From NCBI GenBank assembly GCA_903832085.1, contig CAIKZZ010000022.1:1-64000 (forward strand): 64,000 bases of DNA, in the 5' to 3' direction. Under the pieces are notes generated by a model that was given only the letters and a program-made list of their open reading frames with translations, was not told the DNA's origin and searched no databases. This DNA is from an uncultured Pseudomonadota bacterium. Its GTDB lineage: Bacteria > Pseudomonadota > Gammaproteobacteria > Steroidobacterales > Steroidobacteraceae. Below are positions 45,455 to 54,611 of the stretch, piece after piece. Positions within the stretch are counted from its first letter, which is position 1. Each line of letters starts with the position of its first letter. Both the position numbers and the translations under genes were made by a program.

Positions 45455-46288
45455 TTGCCGTTGAGTACTCTTGCAGATGGTTTGTCAGCGAGCCTGTTTA
45501 AGGTGCTCGCGGGCCTTATCCGCACGCACAGCGGCATCGCGCTTGGTGACGACAAGCGAACGCTTGTCGCAAATCGTTTGCGAAAAAGGGTGCTTACTCT
45601 CGGGTTTCAGTCCTACGAGCCGTATTGCAAGTTGCTGACCACAGCTGCTGGGGCCGCTGAGATTGACATGCTCATCGATCTCGTCACGACGAACCACACG
45701 TTTTTTTACCGTGAACCGGATCACTTTCAGTACCTAGCCGATGTCGTACTGCCAGGGTTGGCAGCAAGTGGCGTGCCCGTGCGACTGTGGTCTGCTGCCG
45801 TGTCTTCAGGAGAGGAAGCCTATACGATGGCGATGGTGGCAGCCGAGACGGCGCGACGCGTGCAAGGGCTTAACTGGCAGATCAATGGGTCTGACATCTC
45901 GCGCCGCATGGTTGCAATGGCCGAAAAAGCAATTTATCCAATGGATGCGTTACAGCCTGTGGGTAGTCTCCTTACTAAGCGTTATTTTGAGCGTGGTGTT
46001 GGCAAGCAAGAGGGTATGTGCCGAGTGCAGGCGAATCTGCGCGAGCGTGTGCGCTTGCAGAGAATCAACCTATTGCAATCTTCATATCCTCTTGATGGCT
46101 TGCAGCACGTCATTTTTTGCCGAAATGTCATGATTTATTTTGATGCGGCAGCTCGATCACTGGCAGTAGATAACTTAACCCGCCAACTCGCGCCGGGTGG
46201 TTATCTGTTTGTCGGTTACTCAGAGAGTTTGGGCTCTAACCCAAAAGGGTTAGAGCCGATGCAGCATGGAGTGTATCGACGCATATGA
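45455..46288 (+). CDS. cheR: Chemoreceptor methyltransferase CheR
   Basis: The 277-residue CheR transfers methyl groups from S-adenosylmethionine to receptor glutamates. It has the N-terminal helical domain (SGIALGDDKRTLVANRLRKR) and the catalytic part with TTNHTFFYREPDHF, LWSAAVSSGEEAYTMAM (cofactor site) and VIFCRNVMIYFD. The start is TTG 45455 (TTG 45461 possible); no ATG is available near it. It ends with an ATGA overlap into cheB. Confidence 0.94.
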   Translation: MPLSTLADGLSASLFKVLAGLIRTHSGIALGDDKRTLVANRLRKRVLTLGFQSYEPYCKLLTTAAGAAEIDMLIDLVTTNHTFFYREPDHFQYLADVVLPGLAASGVPVRLWSAAVSSGEEAYTMAMVAAETARRVQGLNWQINGSDISRRMVAMAEKAIYPMDALQPVGSLLTKRYFERGVGKQEGMCRVQANLRERVRLQRINLLQSSYPLDGLQHVIFCRNVMIYFDAAARSLAVDNLTRQLAPGGYLFVGYSESLGSNPKGLEPMQHGVYRRI

Positions 46289-47340
46289 CGCGCACCCCTA
46301 GCCGCATTCGAGTATTAATTGTTGATGATTCGGCGTTGGCGCGCCGTGCCATCAGTGAGGCATTAAGTGCCGATCGGTCAATTGAAGTTGTTGGGGTTGC
46401 GAGTGATCCTTATGTCGCGCGTGAGCAGATTTTGCTGCTCGAGCCTGATGTAATTACGCTAGATCTTGAAATGCCACTCATGGATGGCCTGACGTTTCTT
46501 AAGATTTTGCAAGAGCACCACCCAATTCCTGTGGTGGTGGTTAGTGCATTGACGCCAGCGGGGTCAGCGCTGGCACTGGCGGCGCTCGCGGCAGGTGCTA
46601 TTGACGTCATTCAAAAGCCCGATGGAACGCAGTCGGCACGCGAAGTAGCGCGGCGCTTATCGACGCAAATTAAGGCAGCAGCTCGGTCGCGTCGGGCAAG
46701 CACTGCGCTGGTTGTGCCTGCCGCGCGTGCGGCGTCAGTAGCCACAGGTCGCGAGTATTCCTCGCAACGCATCATTTTAATTGGTGCATCGACAGGTGGT
46801 GTTGAGGCACTGCGCTTTGTGTTGCCACAATTACCTGACGGCTTACCACCTATAGTGGTAGTCCAGCATATCCCAGCTAATTTTTCCCGCATCATGGCTG
46901 AGCACTTAAATTCATTAACGTCTTATGAGGTTCGCGAGGCAGTGGATGGCGACGTTCTGCGACCAGGGCTTTGTTTAATTGCGCCTGGCGATTTCCATAC
47001 TGTGCTTTGCAGGCGCGCCGTGGGTTATGCAGTGCGGGTGACGCGGTCACCGCCTGTTAATCACTGCAGGCCTTCTGTGGATGTTCTGTTTCGGTCGGGA
47101 GCTGAGGTGGCGGGTGCGCATGCAGTGGCTGCTGTATTGACTGGCATGGGATCCGACGGGGCACGTGGCTTGCAGTTATTAAGGGCAGCTGGGGCACGCA
47201 CGCTCGCGGAAGCCGAAGAAAGTTGTGTAGTGTTCGGGATGCCGCAGGCCGCGATAGCGTTGGGAGCGGCTGAGCGCGTCGTTCCCTTGCAGAAAATGCC
47301 GCGGGCGATTTTAGATGCGCTTGCTAAGGATTCAGAATGA
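46285..47340 (+). CDS. cheB: Chemotaxis methylesterase/response regulator CheB
   Basis: A 351-residue CheB with an N-terminal receiver (VDDSALARRA; phospho-acceptor in VITLDLEMPLMDG) and a C-terminal methylesterase. The catalytic triad elements are GASTGGVEAL (serine), VVQHIPANFS (histidine) and GMGSDGARGL (aspartate). It removes methyl groups from receptors once phosphorylated by CheA. Both ends overlap neighbours by ATGA. Confidence 0.95.
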   Translation: MTRTPSRIRVLIVDDSALARRAISEALSADRSIEVVGVASDPYVAREQILLLEPDVITLDLEMPLMDGLTFLKILQEHHPIPVVVVSALTPAGSALALAALAAGAIDVIQKPDGTQSAREVARRLSTQIKAAARSRRASTALVVPAARAASVATGREYSSQRIILIGASTGGVEALRFVLPQLPDGLPPIVVVQHIPANFSRIMAEHLNSLTSYEVREAVDGDVLRPGLCLIAPGDFHTVLCRRAVGYAVRVTRSPPVNHCRPSVDVLFRSGAEVAGAHAVAAVLTGMGSDGARGLQLLRAAGARTLAEAEESCVVFGMPQAAIALGAAERVVPLQKMPRAILDALAKDSE

Positions 47341-47813
47341 GACCGCGCGAACTGACACAGGCATGGTGTGATGAGGTTGCGGCTAGTGCCTTCGAGGGGC
47401 TACTAACGGGCACGTTCGGGCGCGATGTACAGCGAGCGCTTGATGTGACGATCACGGGGCTGCTTAGCTCCCATGCGCTCATTGTCGCTGTCCCTCTGAA
47501 AGGCTCTCAGGCGCACGGGCAGGTGTTTCTCAGTGTGCCGCAAGCACTGAGCGCCCAGTTAATGAATGCCTTTCTTGGCCAGACGGGCGGCAGTAACCCC
47601 GACGTGAGTCAGTTGAGTGATTTTGTCGGTGAGCTATGCAATATGCTCGCGGGGCGTTTTGGCGCACTTTTAGCCGATGCAGGGGTAGAGCTTGAGCTTG
47701 GAACGCCCTCAAGTGTCAGTCCCGCTGCCGCGCAGCAGTTGGCTCGCTGGCTGATTTGGACCTGTGCGACGTTGCCTATTGGATTATGTGTACAGATGGA
47801 AGGTCTCCAATGA
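47337..47813 (+). CDS. CheX-like chemotaxis phosphatase-family protein
   Basis: The 158-residue protein resembles the CheC/CheX/FliY phosphatase fold: VGELCNMLAGRFGALLADAG matches the conserved E-x-x-N helix, and GQVFLSVPQALSAQLMNAFLG precedes it. Such proteins remove phosphate from CheY. Its place directly before cheY, with ATGA overlaps on both sides, supports a role as the signal terminator of this pathway, which has no CheZ. Similarity is moderate, so the call is less secure than for its neighbours. Confidence 0.68.
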   Translation: MRPRELTQAWCDEVAASAFEGLLTGTFGRDVQRALDVTITGLLSSHALIVAVPLKGSQAHGQVFLSVPQALSAQLMNAFLGQTGGSNPDVSQLSDFVGELCNMLAGRFGALLADAGVELELGTPSSVSPAAAQQLARWLIWTCATLPIGLCVQMEGLQ

Positions 47814-48199
47814 GCGCTCCCACGATATTAACGGTTGACGACAGTAGCGTGCTGCGTATGGCTTTGGTCGAATTATTTAAGCCGTATGAGTGCACGCTAT
47901 TGCAGGCCGCTGATGGGGAGGCGGGTCTTGTGGTGGCCCGTGAGCACCGACCGGATCTGATTTTGCTGGATTACAACATGCCAGTATTGGATGGTATTGG
48001 AATGTTAAAGCGTTTGCGGGAAGAGCCTGAGATTCGACGTACTCCGGTGATCATGCTCACCGCAAACTCAGCCCCGACGACTATTGCAACGGTAGCGCGC
48101 TTAGGTGTGCGCGACTATGTGACGAAGCCCTTTGATGGTCCGCTACTGTTATCCAAGGTTGCGCGGCTGGTTGCTCTGACCCAGCGCGCTGCTGGGTAA
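47810..48199 (+). CDS. CheY-like single-domain response regulator
   Basis: A 129-residue receiver with all switch residues: VDDSS acidic pair, DLILLDYNMP acceptor aspartate, MLTANS threonine and VTKPFD lysine. ATG 47810 overlaps the stop of the CheX-like gene by ATGA; the longer frame from 47756 is not needed. No flagellar or pilus genes are near, so the partner of phospho-CheY is unknown. Confidence 0.92.
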   Translation: MSAPTILTVDDSSVLRMALVELFKPYECTLLQAADGEAGLVVAREHRPDLILLDYNMPVLDGIGMLKRLREEPEIRRTPVIMLTANSAPTTIATVARLGVRDYVTKPFDGPLLLSKVARLVALTQRAAG

Positions 48200-48233
48200 T
48201 GAACTGGTTTTCTTTCTTTGAGGTATTGTTTCC

Positions 48234-49490
48234 GTGAATCCCAATGATCCGATTGTAAGTGGTGGCGCCGCAGTACCTGTCATCGAAGCTGATCCTGCTC
48301 TCATTTTAGGTACCGCGCGCGTACTTGTCGTGGATGACAGTCGGCTAATGCGCCTCGGACTCATTCGGGCATTGAATGCGCTCGGTGTGCAGTCCGTGTC
48401 AGAGGCTGGCAACGGACGTGAGGCGCTTGAGCGGATCCGAGTGGAGTCCTTCGATGTCATGCTGCTGGATATTGAGATGCCAGTGATGAATGGTATTGAG
48501 CTGCTGCTGGCGATGAAGGCGGAGCCGCAGTTGGGCCGATTGCCAGTGATTGTGATTTCAAGTGCTGAGCAGCTGGAAACGGCTGTTAAATGCATTGAGG
48601 CTGGTGCAGAAGACTATTTGCCAAAAACCTTCAGCCCGACTCTGTTGCGGGCTCGTGTCATGTCTTCGGTCGAAAAAAAGCGCTTGCGCGATCTTGATGC
48701 GCAGCGCGTACTCGAGCTGCAAACCGAAAAAGATCGACTCGAACGCACCCAGCGGCGGTTAGATGAAGAGCTTGCCCAAGCATCGCACTATGTGCAGTCG
48801 AGTTTTCCAGTGCCGATGAATGCGCCGTTAAAAGTGGACTGGTTTTATCAGCCGTCTACAGAGCTTGCAGGTGATGCGTTTGGGTATCACTGGATTGATG
48901 ATGATCATTTTGCCGTGTACTTGCTCGATGTGTGCGGCCACGGCGTAGGCGCCTGTTTGCTCGCAGTGACTGCGATCAACGTGCTGCGCACAGGCGCTAT
49001 CCCGAATGTGGATTTTCGTGATCCTGCGGCTGTCATGGCTGGTGTGAGCAATGCGTTCTTGAGTGAGAAGCACAACGATATGTATTTTACGCTGTGGTAT
49101 GGGGTATACCATGCGCCTTCACGGATGCTGCATCACGCCAGTGGTGGGCATCCTGCCGCATTGTTGCTCTCTCCGCCGAAGGCCGATGGCACAACATTGA
49201 GTCAGCAGCTGCGTAGCCCAGGAATGATCGTCGGTGTGATGGAAGATCTGAGCTACGACGCCCAATCGGTTTTAGTGCCGCCTGGCTCGCGCCTTATTTT
49301 GCCATGCGATGGATGCTTTGAAATCGTCGATCCACAGGGAGTGGATGCAACCTTTGAGGAATTTGAGGAGTTCATGAGGCAACGCGGCGCCCACGCTGAT
49401 GGGCTGTCCGATTTGTTCGGCTGGGCGAAAAACCGACACGGTGATGGTCCGCTCGACGATGATTTCTCCTTAGTACGCGTAGAGTTTTAG
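48234..49490 (+). CDS. Response regulator with C-terminal PP2C (SpoIIE/RsbU-like) phosphatase
   Basis: The 418-residue protein joins a receiver (VVDDSRL; acceptor D79 in MLLDIEMP) through a coiled coil (about 148-188, LRDLDAQRVLELQTEKDR) to a PP2C phosphatase. The phosphatase metal sites are visible as ELAGDAFG (D214), LLDVCGHG (D232), PCDGCFEI and a final DDDFSL. In the receiver the usual Lys-Pro reads K131-T132. It should dephosphorylate a STAS antagonist in response to CheA signalling; the candidate substrate is the STAS protein encoded at 32853. The start is GTG 48234. Confidence 0.92.
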   Translation: MNPNDPIVSGGAAVPVIEADPALILGTARVLVVDDSRLMRLGLIRALNALGVQSVSEAGNGREALERIRVESFDVMLLDIEMPVMNGIELLLAMKAEPQLGRLPVIVISSAEQLETAVKCIEAGAEDYLPKTFSPTLLRARVMSSVEKKRLRDLDAQRVLELQTEKDRLERTQRRLDEELAQASHYVQSSFPVPMNAPLKVDWFYQPSTELAGDAFGYHWIDDDHFAVYLLDVCGHGVGACLLAVTAINVLRTGAIPNVDFRDPAAVMAGVSNAFLSEKHNDMYFTLWYGVYHAPSRMLHHASGGHPAALLLSPPKADGTTLSQQLRSPGMIVGVMEDLSYDAQSVLVPPGSRLILPCDGCFEIVDPQGVDATFEEFEEFMRQRGAHADGLSDLFGWAKNRHGDGPLDDDFSLVRVEF

Positions 49491-49589
49491 AGCCGTTGAG
49501 GTACGCAATCCCCTGCAGTGGGCGTTTGCGTGCCTGTGGTGTGGCCGCTAAATGTGTGGCTTGAGCGCATTTTAACCAGTGAAAGCACT

Positions 49590-49623
49590 TTATATTTATC
49601 ATGTAACTATATGATAAATATAA
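49590..49623. promoter_or_regulatory. AT-rich 13-bp perfect inverted repeat
   Basis: Arms 49590-49602 and 49611-49623 are perfectly complementary (left arm begins TTATATTTATC), with an 8-nt loop. It stands 100 bp after the chemosensory operon and 150 bp before the NlpC/P60 gene, and is strikingly AT-rich for this DNA. It could be an operator, a cruciform or a transcript end. The remaining 284-bp gap holds no gene. Confidence 0.5.
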
Positions 49624-49774
49624 TATAGCACTCATTACGGCAACTGCTCTGGCTGTGTTTTGATGCTACACTCCGCCGCTCGCAGAGCCTCTGTGCATTT
49701 CTTTTGCGCGTGGTGAGCAGTAATTACGTGCCCGCCAACCAGTCGGTAGGGCGCGCAAGGACAGAGGTGTGTGC

Positions 49775-50287
49775 ATGCGTTTGCTAAGTCGTTATCGGCA
49801 GTGTGGATGGGTTTTGCTGCTGTCAGTCGCGCTGTGTGCGCAGACGGTTGCGGCGGAGGTTAGCACTGCGGAGGCGCCCGTACAGGCGGGGAGTCCCATT
49901 GTTGAGTTTGCGAAGACCTTGCTTGGGGTGCCGTACCGCCGTGGCGGTGTGTTGCCAGAGACCGGTTTTGACTGCAGTGGATTCGTGCAGTACGTATTTC
50001 GTCAGTTAGAGACCTTTGTCCCACGCAGTGCCGCGGATCTGTACCGGCAATCAGAGAAGGTGAGCGTGCATGCCCTACAGCCTGGAGACATGCTGTTTTT
50101 CAAGATACGTAGTAGCACGTTATCCCACGTTGCGATCTATTTAGGTGATGGCAAGTTTATCCACGCACCGCGTCCCGGTCAGGTTGTCAGTATTGAACGG
50201 CTAGATGCGCCTTATTATCAGAAGCACCTAAGCGGCGCTGCGCGTGTGATGGTGCCCGATAGCCCTACTATGGCGATGGGTCGGTGA
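49775..50287 (+). CDS. Exported NlpC/P60 peptidoglycan hydrolase
   Basis: 170 residues from ATG 49775, which has AGAGG 7 bp upstream (GTG 49769 is less suited). The signal peptide (CGWVLLLSVALCAQTVAA) leads into a C40 cysteine peptidase domain with TGFDCSGFVQYVFR (catalytic Cys), LSHVAIYLGDG (His) and FIHAPRPG. It should cut D-gamma-glutamyl-meso-diaminopimelate bonds in the cell wall. No extra wall-binding domain is present. The length equals a minimal spr/MepS-like enzyme. Confidence 0.92.
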   Translation: MRLLSRYRQCGWVLLLSVALCAQTVAAEVSTAEAPVQAGSPIVEFAKTLLGVPYRRGGVLPETGFDCSGFVQYVFRQLETFVPRSAADLYRQSEKVSVHALQPGDMLFFKIRSSTLSHVAIYLGDGKFIHAPRPGQVVSIERLDAPYYQKHLSGAARVMVPDSPTMAMGR

Positions 50288-50316
50288 CGCCAGTACGCTA
50301 GGACTAGCGGTCGGCC

Positions 50317-51261
50317 TTAAGCTTCGCTGCGCTCGCGCAGCAAACGAGGCCGCAAGGTCCAAGACGGCTCACGTGCGGGTGTCGGCGGTGCAAACGGTCC
50401 GCGTAGTGCGCGAGGCCAGCCCGGCATACAACCGGGTACCGTTGTATCGATGCCACCGAGCGCATACACACGTCGGCACAATTCGTGCGATAACTCTAAG
50501 CGGTTCGTTTGTTGCGGTAGATCCGCATAGGCAATGGGTTCACCAACTACCATGTGTACGGGCCGTTTCAGATGGCGCATGTTCTCACCGAGCAGCATGC
50601 CCCAGCGCAGCACGAGACTGAGGTGACTTGCTATTTGGAACCATCGACTGTTTTGGCCTGAGAACCACACGGGCAGTACTGTGCAGTGGGTCTTTGTCAG
50701 CAACTGACCTGCAAATGGATGCCATGGAATATCCATGGCAGGGATCCGGCCTAGTGGGTCTTTGGAGGTCGAGATACCCCCCGCAGGGAAAATAATGAGC
50801 GCGCCGCCACTGTCTAAAGTGCGCCGTGCTTCCCGGCGTGCTGCGATATTGGTTTTTTGGCCCTCACGTGTGCCGGAGGTGTCGACCGGTATGGCATGTC
50901 CGTCCATTTCAGGGACGTACCGCCCGTCGACGAGCATGATCTTAAAGTCGGTACGTACTTGGCTCACGAGCCAACAGGTCAGCAGTCCGTCGAGTACACC
51001 GAACGGGTGGTTCGCCACCACCATTAGTGGGCCCTGCGCTGGGACCTTGGCCAGGGACTGTGCGTTAAGCGTTGTTTTGATATCAAAAGCGTTAACAGCA
51101 TTATTCCAGAAGTCGCCACGATGAGCATTGCCTGCGCAGTAGTTCTCGTAGATGGACTGCAACCGGGCTTGACCGGTCAGTTGTTCAAGCAGCCGGATCA
51201 GCCCACGCTGTATTGAGGGTAGGTTATGAGAGGACATGGTGTACGGCTGGCGATCGGGCAT
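50317..51261 (-). CDS. PlsC-like 1-acyl-glycerol-3-phosphate acyltransferase family protein
   Basis: 314 residues from ATG 51261, with GGGGA 5 bp upstream; the frame reaches GTG 51291. The acyltransferase motifs are [11 protein letters not shown] (HxxxxD), FPAGGIST in place of the usual FPEGTRS, and [14 protein letters not shown]. It would transfer a fatty acyl chain to a lysophospholipid or another lipid hydroxyl at the inner membrane. The extended C-terminus is proline-rich ([13 protein letters not shown]). Substrate is unknown; ornithine-lipid and haemolysin-type acyltransferases look similar. Confidence 0.82.
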   Translation of the reverse strand: MPDRQPYTMSSHNLPSIQRGLIRLLEQLTGQARLQSIYENYCAGNAHRGDFWNNAVNAFDIKTTLNAQSLAKVPAQGPLMVVANHPFGVLDGLLTCWLVSQVRTDFKIMLVDGRYVPEMDGHAIPVDTSGTREGQKTNIAARREARRTLDSGGALIIFPAGGISTSKDPLGRIPAMDIPWHPFAGQLLTKTHCTVLPVWFSGQNSRWFQIASHLSLVLRWGMLLGENMRHLKRPVHMVVGEPIAYADLPQQTNRLELSHELCRRVYALGGIDTTVPGCMPGWPRALRGPFAPPTPAREPSWTLRPRLLRERSEA

Positions 51262-51490
51262 TGGTTTCCCCATGCGATGCAGAGCGCACACGTTGATGCG
51301 TCTGGCGTTATTACACGTTGTTTACAGCAGTGTGTCAGCAACTTGCCAACACGGTGAATATTAAGCACACCAACTGCTACAGTTTCATGACTGCTACATG
51401 AATTGCTGACTGATCCGTAGGCGGCGAGTTACGCGCGGGAGTCGCGACTGTATAGATGGTTGGTAGAGTGCCGCAGTGAGGCGCCGGCGC

Positions 51491-51868
51491 TCAGATTGGC
51501 CGTAGAATATACTTACCAATTTTCTCGTCACGGAGTTCAAACCACACCATAAATGGTTGTTCACTGCTGTCGGGTCCCAACACATAACCTATTAGTGCGC
51601 CCACTTTGCCATCGCAGATCAGATCGCGCACTCGGTGACGGATCTTGGCTGCGGCCAGTTCTGAGCGTCGGGCGAGCAGCAAATCGCGTATTGCGGTACG
51701 CCCTCGCAGTTGCGATGGGTTGCCTCGTGGGAAGCCGTGGTGTGCCCACACTTGTTGATGTGACCACTCAACATCCTCGTGCAGTGCAGAGGCCGCCATC
51801 TCCATATCCCCTTTGTCGACCGAGTCATAGTAGGTGAGTTGCAGTAGCTGATAAGCAAGTTCGTGCAT
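51491..51868 (-). CDS. SnoaL-like/NTF2-fold protein
   Basis: The 125-residue protein fits the SnoaL-like cone fold: helix LLQLTYYDSVDKGDMEMAASALHEDVEW followed by a beta-rich half ending in DEKIGKYILRPI. Family members are isomerases, hydrolases or binding proteins; no active residues can be named here. The gene lies 30 bp downstream of the alcohol-dehydrogenase-like gene on the same strand and is likely co-transcribed with it. Confidence 0.7.
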   Translation of the reverse strand: MHELAYQLLQLTYYDSVDKGDMEMAASALHEDVEWSHQQVWAHHGFPRGNPSQLRGRTAIRDLLLARRSELAAAKIRHRVRDLICDGKVGALIGYVLGPDSSEQPFMVWFELRDEKIGKYILRPI

Positions 51869-51898
51869 GGCGGTGAGTCCTTCGTAAAGTGCAGGTGA

Positions 51899-52936
51899 TC
51901 AGTTTGCGATGACGACTTGGGCTGGGTTAATGAGCCCATATTGCGCCTTATTGGCAGTGAGCTGGAATGCCTCAGGTACGCACTCAATGCCCTGTAATAT
52001 GCGCGTAATCATCGGTTTGAGTTGTACGCGTCCAGAGGCCACGAGTTGTACTGTCGTTTCAAATAAACGGCGATCTAGAAGCGATGGGTACACATATCGC
52101 AGGCTACGAAACCGAAAGATTTGGTAAGGCAGTGCGGTTCCGTCCCCCTCAAAGGCGACGCCCACCACCGTGCCTTGATCGCGTAGCATGCGGCCTGCTT
52201 GTAACAGCGTTTCGTTGCCGGCAAGACCCTGAGCAAGTGGCCCCCCAGCGGTCTCAATTACCACATCAGCACCTACACCGCGGGTGAGCGTTTTGACGCG
52301 GTCTACTGGGTCTTCTGTGGTTGCGTTAATCGTCATATCGGCGCCAAGTTCGCGCGAAAGCGTGAGGACTTCCTGTCGGCGTGCAACAGCAATCACGCGG
52401 CCGGCTCCTGCGGTACGCGCCACCTGCATACAGGCAAGACCCATAGATCCTTGGCCTATTATGACCACAGTGTCGCCGAGCTCAATGCGTGCTGCGTGGA
52501 CTGCAGCCACGGCATCTGTCAGTGGTTGTATCGCCGCTCCCTCGCTGTTGCTGACGTGCTTTGGGAGCACGGCAAATAGGCTTTCGGGAAACACACCATA
52601 TTCTGCTAGCGCACCTGGGTAATCAAAGCCCACAATGCCCTCTGGATGCGAGCCGCGTGCTGCCACGCGATCGCCGACCTGCAACGAGGTAACGCCAGAG
52701 CCTAGTTCAACGACTTCGGCCGAGAACTCGTGCCCAAAAACCTGTGCGGGGCCCGCCGCGAGCGCTTTGGTGATTAAGGCATGGCCATAAGTGTGGTAGC
52801 CATGAAACAGCATGCACTCGGTAATGCTGGGTTGGACGCTCAGGATGCGCGCTTTGACCCAGCCCGGGCGTACCGTGGGCTCCGGGATATCGGCAAGGCG
52901 CATCGTATGGGGGCCTTCGGTCAGCCAAGCGCGCAT
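51899..52936 (-). CDS. Medium-chain dehydrogenase/reductase (alcohol dehydrogenase-like)
   Basis: 345 residues from ATG 52936 (AAGGAG 8 bp upstream; the upstream frame to 53020 is not needed). The GroES-like half shows VFGHEFSAEVVELGSGV and VGDRVAARGS. The Rossmann half has IGQGSMGLACMQVARTAGAGRVIAV and DVVIETAGG. Histidine and glutamate of the catalytic zinc site (GHE) are kept, but the four-cysteine structural zinc loop is missing. It probably oxidises an alcohol or threonine/sorbitol-like substrate with NAD. Likely operon with the SnoaL-like gene. Confidence 0.85.
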   Translation of the reverse strand: MRAWLTEGPHTMRLADIPEPTVRPGWVKARILSVQPSITECMLFHGYHTYGHALITKALAAGPAQVFGHEFSAEVVELGSGVTSLQVGDRVAARGSHPEGIVGFDYPGALAEYGVFPESLFAVLPKHVSNSEGAAIQPLTDAVAAVHAARIELGDTVVIIGQGSMGLACMQVARTAGAGRVIAVARRQEVLTLSRELGADMTINATTEDPVDRVKTLTRGVGADVVIETAGGPLAQGLAGNETLLQAGRMLRDQGTVVGVAFEGDGTALPYQIFRFRSLRYVYPSLLDRRLFETTVQLVASGRVQLKPMITRILQGIECVPEAFQLTANKAQYGLINPAQVVIAN

Positions 52937-53298
52937 CGGCGTGTATCTCCTTACCGTCTTAAGACTCAGTCGGCGCTTTGTAGCATAGCCTGTACGCGGA
53001 GTGCCGTCTTGCTTGTTCAATATTCAGAGCGTGGGTTGAGTTTTTCAGTCGTGGTTATGTGATCGGCCATTGGCACACGATAGGCGCGAGCGGGTGCTTG
53101 ACGAATGCAGATATTATAATGTTCTACAGTCAGTTAGCTGTGGCAGGATCAGGTCGTGTGAAAGATTGGGGTATCTAGAATGGTCAGTTCAGCGTACGGT
53201 CTAAGGATATGTCTGCAAATCTCTGGCAGAACTCGCTTGTCCTTGGTAGATGCTAGAACCATATGCCGTTGTGAGCCAATCAAGGAACCCAAAAGCCC
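52937..53298. other. 362-bp gene-free region
   Basis: Divergent spacer between the dehydrogenase gene (-) and the GT61 gene (+). A TATAAT occurs at 53115-53120, but the TTGACG before it is only 11 bp away, too close for a normal promoter. A 15-codon frame starts at ATG 53210 after AAGGAT; I see no reason to call it a gene. No repeats or RNA gene recognised. Confidence 0.6.
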
Positions 53299-54447
53299 AT
53301 GCATGCGCATTTAGTTGCTCGTATTTTTGAAAATATATCCGTGCAAGCGTTCAAGGATCATCCAGAACGTGGTTTTCAGGGTGGTTGCCGATTTACTCGC
53401 CGTGAAGACGACATATTGCGGCATTCGCGTTACTGGAAAGCCAGCGATACCTATACACCATCCGTTGCACCCGAACCCCTCATTGAAGGCGAGTATTGCT
53501 ATGCGGGAGCCGTGACTGGGCATTTTGGTCACTATATGGCTGAGATGTCCCACCGGATTTTACCAACCCTGCTCCAGACCACTCCCGCGCGCTGGCTGTA
53601 TATCGCACCGAACGGCGCACGATCCATCACGTATCAACAGCTACCGCGAACAGCACGTGAGGTTGCTGATTATTTTCTTATTCGTCCGCAGAGCATCCGG
53701 ATCGTAAGCTGCGACTCAGTAGTGCAGAGTCTGTATGTCTGTGAGCAAGGTTCAGATCTCGGTGGTGGGCCTAAAGACGGCTACGTTGATGATCTAGGAT
53801 CCTATGCAGACGAGCGACTACGGCAAATACACCGTCATGACACTGCTATTCCTAAAGTTTATGTATCGAGATCTGGTGTCCTAACGGGAGGTACGTTTCT
53901 AGGTGAGCGCTATTTGGAGAGCATCCTAGAACAGGACGGCTTCTTTATTTTTAAACCTGAAAACTACTCTTTAACGCGACAGATGGATGTCTATAGTAAA
54001 GCAGACGTTGTGGTATTCGCTGACGGTTCTGCGTGTCACGGTGTCGAGCTTCTAGGTCGAAACTCCGTACGCAGATGCTATCTGCTTTCGAGGCGAGCAG
54101 AATCCGTCGTTGCTGCGTTTGTAAATATATTTACACAGCGTACCGAGACGTTTGAGGTCCTAAACGAGTTTCATTCGCTAGGCACTTTTATACACGATGA
54201 GGCAACCGGCATGCCATGGGAGCATCTCAGTGTCTGCCTATATCATCCGGATGCGCTCGCTGCATTTTTCAAAACCCATCAGATTTCGAAGCTCACAGGG
54301 TTTAATAAGACTGAGTACATCGCAAGTGCCGCCCGCGATTTAGTGAGATATTTTTCCTATAACGTCAAACATCATCGCTCAATGGTCAATTACAGAGCTG
54401 CGTGGCGAGTTATTGGAAAGTACCTATCGTATGGGTCAAAACTATAG
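53299..54447 (+). CDS. GT61 family glycosyltransferase
   Basis: The 382-residue protein has the DUF563/GT61 layout: a central GHFGHYMAEMSHRILPTLL, the acceptor/donor region KVYVSRSGVLTGGTFLGERYLESIL and VVVFADGSACHGVELLGRNS near the C-terminus. Bacterial GT61 proteins are usually found in capsule or lipopolysaccharide loci; the sugar is unknown. No signal peptide. The base composition looks more AT-rich than in the flanking 40-50 kb. AAGGA lies 12 bp before the ATG. A 164-bp gap separates it from the convergent GT2 gene. Confidence 0.8.
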   Translation: MHAHLVARIFENISVQAFKDHPERGFQGGCRFTRREDDILRHSRYWKASDTYTPSVAPEPLIEGEYCYAGAVTGHFGHYMAEMSHRILPTLLQTTPARWLYIAPNGARSITYQQLPRTAREVADYFLIRPQSIRIVSCDSVVQSLYVCEQGSDLGGGPKDGYVDDLGSYADERLRQIHRHDTAIPKVYVSRSGVLTGGTFLGERYLESILEQDGFFIFKPENYSLTRQMDVYSKADVVVFADGSACHGVELLGRNSVRRCYLLSRRAESVVAAFVNIFTQRTETFEVLNEFHSLGTFIHDEATGMPWEHLSVCLYHPDALAAFFKTHQISKLTGFNKTEYIASAARDLVRYFSYNVKHHRSMVNYRAAWRVIGKYLSYGSKL

Positions 54448-54611
54448 AAGACCTGACTTGCAAGCGTCGTTGTGTAACAAAGTTTCAACGTTTTTAATTC
54501 ATTAACGTTTCTTAAGACGATATGTGCTTATACGCCTCTAAAAGTGAAAAAGCGGTGGGGGAGTCGACCTCAGCTTCGCCATGCCCACATCAATCGGATG
54601 ACGTTCTCAGA

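Noticed and set aside
53092-53120. TTGACG/TATAAT promoter before the GT61 gene
   Set aside because: The spacer is only 11 bp, incompatible with a sigma-70 promoter.
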